This document shows positions 26,318 to 33,717 of a stretch of 64,000 bases of DNA, one piece after another (positions within the stretch are counted from its first letter, which is position 1; the number at the start of each line of letters is the position of its first letter). The stretch is taken from contig NZ_AUCU01000015.1 of the NCBI RefSeq assembly GCF_000429925.1, forward strand, positions 62,001 through 126,000, read 5' to 3'. The DNA comes from Desulfatirhabdium butyrativorans DSM 18734. Its GTDB lineage: Bacteria > Desulfobacterota > Desulfobacteria > Desulfobacterales > Desulfatirhabdiaceae. Below the pieces are notes generated by a model. It ran no database searches, was not told where the DNA came from, and saw only the letters and a program-made list of their open reading frames with translations. A program made the translations under genes and the position numbers.

Positions 26318-26530
26318 CTATTTGCCTGCTTCCGGAATTCCCCACCATTGCTGCGCTGTGGATTCCTGAACTTCATCCGGTGTTGTCGGCATATATCCGC
26401 CCCAACTGTATTTCAGGTGATCTCCACTTCGGTACATGGTGCTGTGCTGCCAGAACTCGCTTTCTTTTGCTGCGGTTCCGCAACCAGCCATAAAAAGCCC
26501 GATCATCCCAATGACGACCCATTTCTTCAT
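26318..26530 (-). CDS. small lipoprotein
   Basis: The 70-residue product has a lipoprotein signal (MKKWVVIGMIGLFMAGC, lipobox FMAGC, Cys17) followed by a short polar and aromatic mature part (SEFWQHSTMYRSGDHLKYSW). GGAGGAG precedes ATG 26530, which rejects the longer upstream frame. No homologous function is recognised. It is a single gene, convergent with none and divergent from infC. Confidence 0.8.
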   Translation of the reverse strand: MKKWVVIGMIGLFMAGCGTAAKESEFWQHSTMYRSGDHLKYSWGGYMPTTPDEVQESTAQQWWGIPEAGK

Positions 26531-26647
26531 GGTTTTCTCCTCCATGGTTAAGGTTCGGATGGATAAAGCCCATCCACTGTATACTCGGATTGTATGGAAC
26601 CGAGATCGAGAAATCAAGGCATATTTCCCTGAAATCGGATATTCCCC

Positions 26648-26676
26648 TTGCAATTTCGTATCGTTCAGGCTATAAA
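26648..26676 (+). promoter_or_regulatory. sigma-70-type promoter of infC
   Basis: TTGCAA (26648-26653) and TATAAA (26671-26676) are separated by exactly 17 bases. The predicted transcript start (about 26683) is downstream of the ATG at 26590, so the long open frame from 26590 cannot be the full protein. The leader before the ATA start at 26788 would be about 105 bases. Confidence 0.7.
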
Positions 26677-26787
26677 ACCGCCGCATCAATCATTGATAAC
26701 ATGGGAGTTGAAGATTTTGGTCCCAACCGTGGTGGTGAAGCCAATACCATCAGCCCTTCAAACGATGCGAAACCAGGAGGTGCAGGC

Positions 26788-27321
26788 ATAGACAACAGGA
26801 ATCAGCGACCGGTAAAGTCCGATAAGGTCAATGTCAACCGAGAAATCAAGGCCAAGGAAGTCAGGCTGATCGATGCCGAGGGCAAGCAAAGCGGCATCGT
26901 CCCTCTGTACAAAGCGCTCGCTGCTGCCGGTGAGGCAGGTCTCGATCTGGTGGAAATCTCGCCAACCGCCAATCCGCCGGTCTGCAAAATCATGGACTAC
27001 GGAAAGTACAAATACGAGCAGACCAAGAAAAAGCAGGAAGCGAAGAAAAAGCAGAGCACTTTTCAGGTAAAGGAAATCAAGATTCGGCCCAAGACCGGAG
27101 AACATGACCTCCAGACCAAAATCGATCATATCAAGCGGTTTATTGTCGATAAGGACAAGGTGAAAGTCACCGTCATGTTCAGGGGCAGGGAAATCACGTT
27201 GACACATGCGGCCCAGGAGTTGCTGGATAAAATTCTGCTGGAAACCGATGCCTTTGCCGTTGTCGAGCAGAAACCCAAATTTGAAGGCCGTACCATGGTC
27301 ATGATCCTTTCCCCGAAGTGA
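26788..27321 (+). CDS. infC: translation initiation factor IF-3 with probable AUA start codon
   Basis: IF-3 binds the 30S subunit, checks the start codon and blocks 50S joining. The domains are complete: an N-domain starting VNREIKAKEVRLIDAEGKQ, a lysine-rich linker (YGKYKYEQTKKKQEAKKKQ) and a C-domain (VKEIKIRPKTGEHDLQTKI...KVTVMFRGREIT). The start is decided by a strong AGGAGGT (26775-26781) six bases before ATA 26788. This gives 177 residues, the usual length (E. coli 180). Upstream ATGs (26590, 26701) would give a 30-66 residue extension with no match. infC is known for non-AUG starts that permit autoregulation. Confidence 0.93.
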   Translation: MDNRNQRPVKSDKVNVNREIKAKEVRLIDAEGKQSGIVPLYKALAAAGEAGLDLVEISPTANPPVCKIMDYGKYKYEQTKKKQEAKKKQSTFQVKEIKIRPKTGEHDLQTKIDHIKRFIVDKDKVKVTVMFRGREITLTHAAQELLDKILLETDAFAVVEQKPKFEGRTMVMILSPK

Positions 27322-27677
27322 AACCCATATCGAGGTGAAATGGGGTCGTTCACCGAGCTTCGCTTGTTCGTACCGTTGCCGTCCCTACGATAACCAAAGA
27401 GGCCATTTCGTATCAGAAGGCTCTCCGGTAGTTTCACCCGAACAAACCATTATCCGGTTCGGTGGCGCAGGATGCACCCTTGCGCCATATCTTTTTGGGG
27501 GCTTTGCCGTATCACAAGGGGGTTTTCATGCCGCCCGATCGCAAGTGCTTTTGGCGTCCAAAATTGCGATGCACAAAACCTCGACGGTTGGAGGCGGTTT
27601 TTGCGTGGCGCAATCGTTGTACATTTGTATCACCCAATCATGGAAGCAAAGTCCCTCTCTTTTGAAAGGAGTGCAAT
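27322..27677 (+). promoter_or_regulatory. long leader of rpmI with possible attenuator and alternative pairing
   Basis: The 356-bp gap contains TGGCGCA (27463-27469), which can pair with TGCGCCA (27481-27487), followed by TATCTTTTT, a terminator-like hairpin. A second TGGCGCAA (27606-27613) is exactly complementary to TTGCGCCA (27480-27487), so two mutually exclusive folds exist. L20/L35 autoregulation through long-range RNA pairing is established in enterobacteria, and this region is a candidate for it. No gene was found in the gap. Confidence 0.4.
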
Positions 27678-27875
27678 ATGCCGAAGATCAAAACCAACCG
27701 TTCCGCTGCCAAACGGTTCAAGAGAACGGGAAGCGGTAAATTTGTTTATCACAAGTCTTTTGGAAGCCATATTTTGACCAGCAAGAGCCGAAAGCGCAAA
27801 CGTTCGCTGCGGCAAAGCCCGGTGCTGGACAAGGCCAACAATCGCGAGCTGAAATTGCTTCTGCCATATCTGTAA
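27678..27875 (+). CDS. rpmI: ribosomal protein bL35
   Basis: The 65-residue basic protein has the L35 signature at its start (MPKIKTNRSAAKRFKRTGSG) and KSRKRKRSLRQSPVLDKA. AAAGGAG precedes ATG 27678. It is part of the infC-rpmI-rplT ribosomal group, but it is separated from both neighbours by more than 350 bp, which is unusual. Confidence 0.95.
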   Translation: MPKIKTNRSAAKRFKRTGSGKFVYHKSFGSHILTSKSRKRKRSLRQSPVLDKANNRELKLLLPYL

Positions 27876-28240
27876 CCGTCGGGTATCCAAGTTGTTATCC
27901 GGTATCTATCCTGTAGCAGTTCTTACGAAAGTCGAATATCAGGAGTCAGAATAAAGCGGATGGTTCCCATTTTTTGTAGCTTGCTCCTGCGACTTTCATT
28001 CATCGGGGTAACACGCCGGTTGCATGGGGGATTATCGTAAAAACGCGTCCCCTCGCAATGCTGGAATAATCGTTGTCGTAATCGTAATCGTAATTCCCCG
28101 GGCCCGTCATTCCGGTGAAATCCCGCCACTGGCGGGATTTCACCGGAATGACGATCCAAGGCCTTCGCTGGAATGTTGAACTGAATTTTCTGTGTTGGGG
28201 ATGGCGGCGATATCGCCATGAACATTTATAGAGGTGTATC
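27876..28240. repeat. family B copy and 47-bp REP palindrome between rpmI and rplT
   Basis: Positions 27926-28035 are a copy of family B with one 7-bp unit (AAAGTCGAATATCAGGAGTC, ending GCATGGGGGATTATCG). Positions 28106-28152 are an exact 22-bp inverted repeat (GTCATTCCGGTGAAATCCCG and complement) with a three-base spacer, a REP-like element. They lengthen the space between two genes that normally lie close together. Confidence 0.75.
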
Positions 28241-28585
28241 ATGCGTGTTAAACGGGGTTTTAAAGCCAGACATCGAAGGAAAAAAGTACTGAAGCTTGCC
28301 AAAGGATTTCGTGGCGGGCACAGCAAATTGTTTCGTACGGCCGCCGATACGGTCGATCGGGCCCTCAATTACGCCTATCGGGATCGCAAGGTGCGCAAAC
28401 GGGAATTCCGTTCGCTTTGGATAGCCAGGATCAATGCCGCCGTTCGGCCGCACGCGCTTTCCTACAGCCGGTTTATCAGTGGGCTCAAGAAGAGCGGCGT
28501 CGGACTGGATCGAAAAGTGCTTGCGGAATTGGCGGTTCATGATCCGCAAGGCTTTGCCCAAATTGCCCAAATGGCCAAGGTTTGA
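28241..28585 (+). CDS. rplT: ribosomal protein bL20
   Basis: The 114-residue protein shows the L20 signature ([23 protein letters not shown]-type), then RAIN-like [38 protein letters not shown]. It binds 23S rRNA early in 50S assembly and can repress its own operon. GAGGTG precedes ATG 28241. A repeat-rich 365-bp spacer separates it from rpmI. Confidence 0.96.
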   Translation: MRVKRGFKARHRRKKVLKLAKGFRGGHSKLFRTAADTVDRALNYAYRDRKVRKREFRSLWIARINAAVRPHALSYSRFISGLKKSGVGLDRKVLAELAVHDPQGFAQIAQMAKV

Positions 28586-28787
28586 TTGAAATCCATGCCG
28601 GAAGAGAGTCCTGCCTTTTCCGGAGGAATCCGAATTTCGGTGAAGGGGCGATCCATGGTTCGCCCCGGCGAATTCCCAGCGTATGTCGGCACGGTCCGTC
28701 GATCCGTTTGGGTCGCAGCCGGAACAACGGAAAGGCCGGTTAAACGGGCAAAACCGGATTGTTGACGAACGGGGAAGATCGCAAGCA

Positions 28788-29807
28788 GTGGAAACCGATA
28801 TCGAAACCCTGTACCAAGAGGCCCTTGCCGCTGTTTCGCAGGCGGACGATCCGGAGGTGCTGAAAAATCTGTCGATTCAGTACCTCGGACGAAAAGGCGC
28901 AATGACGCGCTATCTTCGTTCCATCAGCTCCCTGCCGACCGAGCAAAGGCCGGCTGCGGGCCAGCGGGCCAACGAAGTCAAAGCGCGGATCGAGAAGGCG
29001 TTCGAGGCGGCTGAAAGGCGCATTGCCGCCCAACAGGAAACCCGGGAAGCCTGTATCGACATTTCGCTTCCCGGTCGCACGCCGGCCATCGGCGGATTGC
29101 ATCCGCTTACCCAGATCATGCGGATCATCTGTGATATTTTTACACGGATGGGATTTCACGTGGCCGAAGGCCCTGAAGTCGAGCTGGATCACTACAATTT
29201 CGAAGCGCTGAACATCCCCAAACACCATCCCGCCAGAGATATGCAGGACACGTTCTATGTTTCGGACGATGTCGTGCTGCGGACCCATACATCGCCGATT
29301 CAGGTGCGCTATATGGAGTCCCACAGGCCGCCGCTCAAAATCGTCGCCCCGGGCAAGGTGTATCGATGCGATTCCGACATCACCCACACCCCGATGTTTC
29401 ATCAGATTGAAGGCCTGGTTGTGGGCTCCGATGTGGCATTCTCCGACCTGAAAGGCACGCTCAGCGCCTTTGTCCACCAGATGTTCGACAGTCAGACTGC
29501 CTTGCGCTTCCGACCGAGTTTTTTCCCGTTTACGGAGCCCAGCGCGGAGGTCGATATACAATGCGTGATGTGCCGGGGCAAGGGTTGCCGGGTCTGTTCC
29601 CAGACCGGATGGCTGGAGGTTCTGGGTGCAGGCATGGTGCATCCGGCAGTGTTCGAAAATGTCGGGTATGATACCGGCAGCCTCAGCGGATTTGCGTTTG
29701 GCATGGGGATCGAGCGTATCGCCATGCTCAAATTCGGCATCGACGACATCCGGAAATTCTTCGAAAACGATGTGCGATTTCTGGGTCAATTCCGGGCGGG
29801 GCTCTGA
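28788..29807 (+). CDS. pheS: phenylalanyl-tRNA synthetase alpha subunit
   Basis: The 339-residue catalytic subunit has an N-terminal coiled coil (about 1-90) and a class II catalytic core. Motifs are GGLHPLTQIMRIICDIF, RDMQDTFYV, RTHTSPIQVRYM, KVYRCDSDITHTPMFHQIEGLVV (motif 2 region) and AFGMGIERIAML (motif 3). A GTG start at 28788 gives the usual length and has GGGGAAG nine bases upstream; the in-frame sequence before it (from 28683) is not conserved. pheT follows after a repeat-containing gap. Confidence 0.93.
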   Translation: METDIETLYQEALAAVSQADDPEVLKNLSIQYLGRKGAMTRYLRSISSLPTEQRPAAGQRANEVKARIEKAFEAAERRIAAQQETREACIDISLPGRTPAIGGLHPLTQIMRIICDIFTRMGFHVAEGPEVELDHYNFEALNIPKHHPARDMQDTFYVSDDVVLRTHTSPIQVRYMESHRPPLKIVAPGKVYRCDSDITHTPMFHQIEGLVVGSDVAFSDLKGTLSAFVHQMFDSQTALRFRPSFFPFTEPSAEVDIQCVMCRGKGCRVCSQTGWLEVLGAGMVHPAVFENVGYDTGSLSGFAFGMGIERIAMLKFGIDDIRKFFENDVRFLGQFRAGL

Positions 29808-29852
29808 TCGCGTCGCAGGATTGTCACTGTTCCGCGTAGGAAACGTCGCATA

Positions 29853-29940
29853 ATGCCCGAACGGAAATCCCTATCCGGGAAAGCGCCGTGCCTGCCCTCC
29901 GGCTCAGGTCAGGCAAAAACGAGGTTTCCATTCATGCAAT
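29853..29940 (+). repeat. repeat family A copy between pheS and pheT
   Basis: The copy begins TGCCCGAACGGAAATCCC, holds a central TGCCTGCCC...CTCAGGTCAGGCA segment and ends GGTTTCCATTCATGCAA. It lies inside the pheS-pheT operon, 45 bp after the pheS stop. Confidence 0.65.
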
Positions 29941-29978
29941 AGCCTACAACTCCCGTCATTCGAGGTCCATCATCCACC

Positions 29979-32399
29979 ATGAAAGTCGCTTTATCCTGGT
30001 TGAACGAATATATCGATGTCCAGATGGCGCCCTCCCGGCTTGCCGATGCACTCACCCTTTCGGGAATTGAAGTGGAGGCCATCGAGGACCGCTACGCATA
30101 TCTGCAGGGGGTGAAAGTCGGCCGGGTACTTCAGGTCGAACCGCATCCCAACGCCTCCCATTTGAAATGCTGCCTCGTCGATATCGGCTCCGGAACTCTT
30201 CCCATCGTTTGCGGCGCGCCAAACGTCTCTGTCAACGGGGCTTTTCCGGTGGCTCAGGTCGGGACAACGCTGCCTTCCGGTCTGACGATCGCCGCATCCA
30301 CCATACGGGGCATGCCTTCCGAAGGCATGCTTTGCAGCGAAGCCGAGTTGGGGCTGGGCGAAGATGCCTCCAAATTGATGGTTCTCGATGCGGACTGGAA
30401 GCCAGGGGCAAGCCTCAAGGAGATGCTCGGATGCGATGATCCGGTCATGGAGCTCGGGCTGACCCCCAATCGGGCCGACTGCCTGGGGTATATCGGTGTG
30501 GCCCGGGAAATCGCAGCCATTCAGAACAGCCAGTGGCGGCGTCCCGATGTCCCTCCTTCCGAGACGACGGGGGATATTCGTGAAATGACATCCGTCACCA
30601 TCCAGGCGCCCGATCTGTGCAGACGGTATGCCGCATCGCTCGTTGTGGATATTGCCGTCGGTCCCTCTCCCTTCTGGCTGCAGGACAGGCTGCTTTCCAT
30701 CGGGCTCAGACCGGTGAACAACGTCGTGGATATCACCAATTTCGTCATGATGGAAACGGGCCAGCCGCTTCATGCCTTCGATTATGACCGGCTGGCGGAA
30801 CACCGCATCGTCGTCCGAACGGCCGCCGATCGGGAAGCATTTGTCACGCTGGATCACAAGGAAAGAGTGCTCGATTCGGAAATCCTGATGATCTGTGACG
30901 GCGAAAAGCCCGTTGCCGTTGCGGGAGTGATGGGCGGTATGAATTCGGAGATCGAGTCGTCAACGCGGCGTGTTCTGCTGGAAAGCGCATGGTTCGACGC
31001 CACCTCGATCCGGAAGACGTCCCGAAAATTGGGACTCAAGTCAGAAGCTTCCCATCGATTCGAAAGAGGTGTGGACGCCGAAGGGGTCGTTCCGGCATTG
31101 TTGCGGGCTACGGCACTGCTCGTCGCTGTGTGCGGCGGGCGGCAGATCGGCGGGATCATCGATGCATACCCCAATCCTCATGTACAGGTATCGATCGAGC
31201 TCTCTGCAGACGAGACCCGAAAACTCCTCGGGTGCGACGTTTCGGACGATGAGATGGCCAGCATTCTCGCCCGGCTCGGTTTCGGGGTGGAGCCGATTGC
31301 GGCCGGACGATGGCGGGTTGCGGTTCCGAGTTGCCGGGTCGATGTCTCCAGGCCTGTTGATCTGATGGAGGAAATCGCCCGGATGAAAGGTTATGATGCC
31401 ATACCCGTAACCCTGCCTTCCATCCATATTCCGCCGTCTGCCGCGGCCTTTGCCCAGCAGCTCAGAGACGGCCTGCGCAACCGGATGAGCGGTCTGGGGT
31501 TTCTGGAGGCCATTCATTACAGTTTCATCTCCGAAAAGGCATGCGATCAGCTCCTGCTTCCCGAAACCGATGAGCGCAGGCAAACGGTGGCGGTGTTGAA
31601 CCCGCTTTCAGAAGATCAGGCCGTCATGCGCACGTCGCTGCTTCCAGGTCTGCTGGGCGCCATGCAGCGAAATCTCTTCCAGCAGCAGAAGCACCTGCGC
31701 CTGTTTGAAATCGGCAATGTTTTCCTGAAGCAGGCATCCGAAAAACTGCCCAAAGAGAGGGAAATGCTTGCCGCGATCTGGAGCGGAAGCCGCTTTGGCG
31801 GGACGAAATGGTTCGTTGAAGACAGCGATTGCGATTTCTATGACATCAAGGGCATTCTCGAAGCCCTGCTGGAGGGCATGGGATGGAAGGCCGCTTTTGA
31901 ACGGGCGGATCATCTCCGTTATCCCTATCTTCGCCCGGGGTCAGCCGCTCAGGTACGGACGGGTTATCAGGTGATCGGTTGCGTCGGGCAAATTCATCCG
32001 AGAGTGCTCGATTCTTTCGGATTGAAGCAGGAGGCCTTCGGATTCGAGCTCGATGTCCATCTGCTCCAGGATCTTCAACCCCCAAAACCGGCTGCCATGG
32101 CGCTGCCCAAATACCCGCCCGTCAGCCGGGATACCACGCTGATCGTCGACAAAAACCAGATGGCCATGGCGATGATCGAAGCCATCCGCCGGATGCAGGA
32201 GCCGCTGGTCGAAGACGTGCATGTGTTTGCCGTATACGAAGGGGCGCCGCTTCCGGAAGGGAAGAAAAGCGTCTCGTTCCGGATTCTGTACCGTTCCGAT
32301 CGATCCACCCTCGAAGACGAAGCGGTCACGCAGTTGCACCAGCGGATTTGTGAGCGTCTGATTCCGGCGTTTCAAGCATCCTTGCCTGGGGGGAATTGA
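29979..32399 (+). CDS. pheT: phenylalanyl-tRNA synthetase beta subunit
   Basis: The 806-residue protein has the full PheT domain set: an N-terminal EMAP-type tRNA-binding domain (VGRVLQVEPHPNASHLKCC), B3/B4 editing domain (RPVNNVVDITNFVMMETGQPLHAFDYD, then GVMGG), B5 domain, catalytic-like core (NPLSEDQAVMRTSLLPGLL) and a C-terminal FDX-ACB domain (YPPVSRDTTLIVDK). It pairs with PheS in an alpha2-beta2 enzyme. ATG 29979 begins the typical MKVALSWLNEYIDV. Confidence 0.97.
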   Translation: MKVALSWLNEYIDVQMAPSRLADALTLSGIEVEAIEDRYAYLQGVKVGRVLQVEPHPNASHLKCCLVDIGSGTLPIVCGAPNVSVNGAFPVAQVGTTLPSGLTIAASTIRGMPSEGMLCSEAELGLGEDASKLMVLDADWKPGASLKEMLGCDDPVMELGLTPNRADCLGYIGVAREIAAIQNSQWRRPDVPPSETTGDIREMTSVTIQAPDLCRRYAASLVVDIAVGPSPFWLQDRLLSIGLRPVNNVVDITNFVMMETGQPLHAFDYDRLAEHRIVVRTAADREAFVTLDHKERVLDSEILMICDGEKPVAVAGVMGGMNSEIESSTRRVLLESAWFDATSIRKTSRKLGLKSEASHRFERGVDAEGVVPALLRATALLVAVCGGRQIGGIIDAYPNPHVQVSIELSADETRKLLGCDVSDDEMASILARLGFGVEPIAAGRWRVAVPSCRVDVSRPVDLMEEIARMKGYDAIPVTLPSIHIPPSAAAFAQQLRDGLRNRMSGLGFLEAIHYSFISEKACDQLLLPETDERRQTVAVLNPLSEDQAVMRTSLLPGLLGAMQRNLFQQQKHLRLFEIGNVFLKQASEKLPKEREMLAAIWSGSRFGGTKWFVEDSDCDFYDIKGILEALLEGMGWKAAFERADHLRYPYLRPGSAAQVRTGYQVIGCVGQIHPRVLDSFGLKQEAFGFELDVHLLQDLQPPKPAAMALPKYPPVSRDTTLIVDKNQMAMAMIEAIRRMQEPLVEDVHVFAVYEGAPLPEGKKSVSFRILYRSDRSTLEDEAVTQLHQRICERLIPAFQASLPGGN

Positions 32400-32417
32400 T
32401 CCGCAAAACAGCCCTCC

Positions 32418-32447
32418 CCCCGGTATCGGCTCAGGCCGATACCGGGG
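32418..32447 (+). terminator. hairpin after pheT
   Basis: CCCCGGTATCGGC (32418-32430) pairs perfectly with GCCGATACCGGGG (32435-32447) around TCAG. No T-tract follows; it may partly terminate transcription or stabilise the pheT message before the merR-like gene. Confidence 0.45.
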
Positions 32448-32477
32448 TTCCCGTCCATGTACTGAAAAGGGGAACCC

Positions 32478-32825
32478 GTGGGCACATCCCCATCCGAACC
32501 AGCGCCGCGAAAGCGCAAGCTCTATTACAAAATCGGTGAAGTCAGCCGGGAAGTCGGGGTTGCGGTTTCGGTGATCCGGTTCTGGGAATCCCGCTTTGCC
32601 CAGATCAAACCCCGGAGGAGTTCTTCCGGGCAGCGGCTGTACAGGAGGCGGGATATCGAATTGCTGAAAACCATCCATCACCTGATCCACGAAAAGCGCT
32701 ACACCATCGAAGGTTGTCTGCTGGAACTCAGGCAGCGCCATGTTTCCATCAAAGCGGGCGATCTGCAATCCCTGCGCGCCGAGCTGATGGATATCCTGGG
32801 CATGCTCTCCAGCCATACCGAATGA
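32478..32825 (+). CDS. MerR-family transcriptional regulator
   Basis: The 115-residue protein has an N-terminal MerR winged helix (YYKIGEVSREVGVAVSVIRFWESRF...SSGQRLYRRRDIELLKTIHHLI) and a short C-terminal helix. There are no effector-domain cysteines. Small MerR-like proteins directly downstream of pheT are common in deltaproteobacteria. GGGGAACC before GTG/ATG 32478 is a modest ribosome binding site. The target is unknown. Confidence 0.85.
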   Translation: MGTSPSEPAPRKRKLYYKIGEVSREVGVAVSVIRFWESRFAQIKPRRSSSGQRLYRRRDIELLKTIHHLIHEKRYTIEGCLLELRQRHVSIKAGDLQSLRAELMDILGMLSSHTE

Positions 32826-32869
32826 GCTGTTCCGGTTTGGCCATTTCGGATCGGCTTCCTTCAAATCGC

Positions 32870-32898
32870 TTGACAATCCCATGCGTTTACCGTAAAAG
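32870..32898 (+). promoter_or_regulatory. sigma-70-type promoter of tRNA-Gly / nusA operon
   Basis: TTGACA (32870-32875) and TAAAAG (32893-32898) are separated by 17 bases and end 14 bases before the tRNA gene. Confidence 0.65.
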
Positions 32899-32912
32899 AA
32901 CGTCGAGAATGA

Positions 32913-32988
32913 GCGGGCATAGCTCAGTTGGTAGAGTACAAGCTTCCCAAGCTTGGTGTCGCGAGTTCGAATCTCGTTGCCCGCTCCA
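32913..32988 (+). tRNA. tRNA-Gly (anticodon CCC)
   Basis: The 76-base gene folds as a cloverleaf. The acceptor stem is GCGGGCA with TGCCCGC, the D arm GCTC/GAGT, the anticodon stem CAAGC/GCTTG around TTCCCAA (anticodon CCC, read for GGG), and the T arm GCGAG/CTCGT with TTCGAAT. CCA is encoded (32986-32988). It stands upstream of rimP-nusA-infB, the position that metY has in E. coli. Confidence 0.95.
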
Positions 32989-33136
32989 TCAACGTCCGTT
33001 TTCCCGCTCAGAAGCGATGGACTGACTTCAGCCTGAACCATGAGAGAGATTTTTGGGTAATGATTCGATGACAATTGGGTTTTCCATGAGCTGATTGATT
33101 GTCTGATTGGAATCCACTGTATTCGATAACAAGAGG

Positions 33137-33165
33137 AAACGGGCTTAATGCCCGTTTTTTCTTTT
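33137..33165 (+). terminator. terminator between tRNA-Gly and rimP
   Basis: AAACGGGC (33137-33144) pairs with GCCCGTTT (33150-33157) around TTAAT, and the run TTTTTTCTTTTT follows. It ends only about 13 bases before the rimP start, so either rimP depends on read-through or a promoter lies inside this short stretch. Confidence 0.85.
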
Positions 33166-33177
33166 TGGAATGGATGA

Positions 33178-33717
33178 ATGGCACCAGAGAGCGACCGCAA
33201 GGCCAAAATGGCCAAACCCGTCAAACCGCGCGTGCGGATTTCACCCGAGATCACCCGCCAGGTGATCGAGCGGGTGATTTCCCTGGTCGATCCGGTCTGC
33301 GAATCGGAGCAAATGGAGCTTGTCCATGTCGAATATCAACGGGAACCTCATGGTGTGGTTCTGAGGCTCTATATCGACAAACCGGGTGGCGTCAGCCTGG
33401 AGGATTGCGTGCGTCTGAGCCGGCAGATGAGCGACCTGCTCGATGTTCATCTGGAAATGGCAGGGGCATACCACCTGGAGGTTTCCTCGCCTGGACTCGA
33501 TCGACCGATTTCACGGCCACGGGATTTTGAACGATTCAAGGGAGAACGGGTCCGAATACGGATGCGCAATCCGCTGGAAGGGAAAAAAACGATTACCGGA
33601 CTTCTGATGGGTTGGGATGACGGGGTTGTCCTGGTCCAATCCGGCAGCGGTCTGCTGCGGGTTCCTCATGCGGATATCGGTAAGACCAGACTGGTCTACA
33701 GCAACGGAGAAATCTGA
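33178..33717 (+). CDS. rimP: ribosome maturation factor RimP
   Basis: The 179-residue product contains the RimP core: ELVHVEYQREPHGVVLRLYIDKPGGVSLEDC, SPGLDRPISRPRDFERFKGERV and the C-terminal SH3-like barrel. It helps 30S assembly. The start is not certain: ATG 33178 lies almost on the terminator, and an in-frame ATG at 33208 (MAKPVKPRVRI) would give a 169-residue protein of more usual size. The stop overlaps the nusA start (TGATG). Confidence 0.92.
   Translation: MAPESDRKAKMAKPVKPRVRISPEITRQVIERVISLVDPVCESEQMELVHVEYQREPHGVVLRLYIDKPGGVSLEDCVRLSRQMSDLLDVHLEMAGAYHLEVSSPGLDRPISRPRDFERFKGERVRIRMRNPLEGKKTITGLLMGWDDGVVLVQSGSGLLRVPHADIGKTRLVYSNGEI

Noticed and set aside
26590-26787. N-terminal extension of IF-3
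   Set aside because: It begins upstream of the predicted transcript start and has no resemblance to IF-3; the ATA start with AGGAGGT is better.
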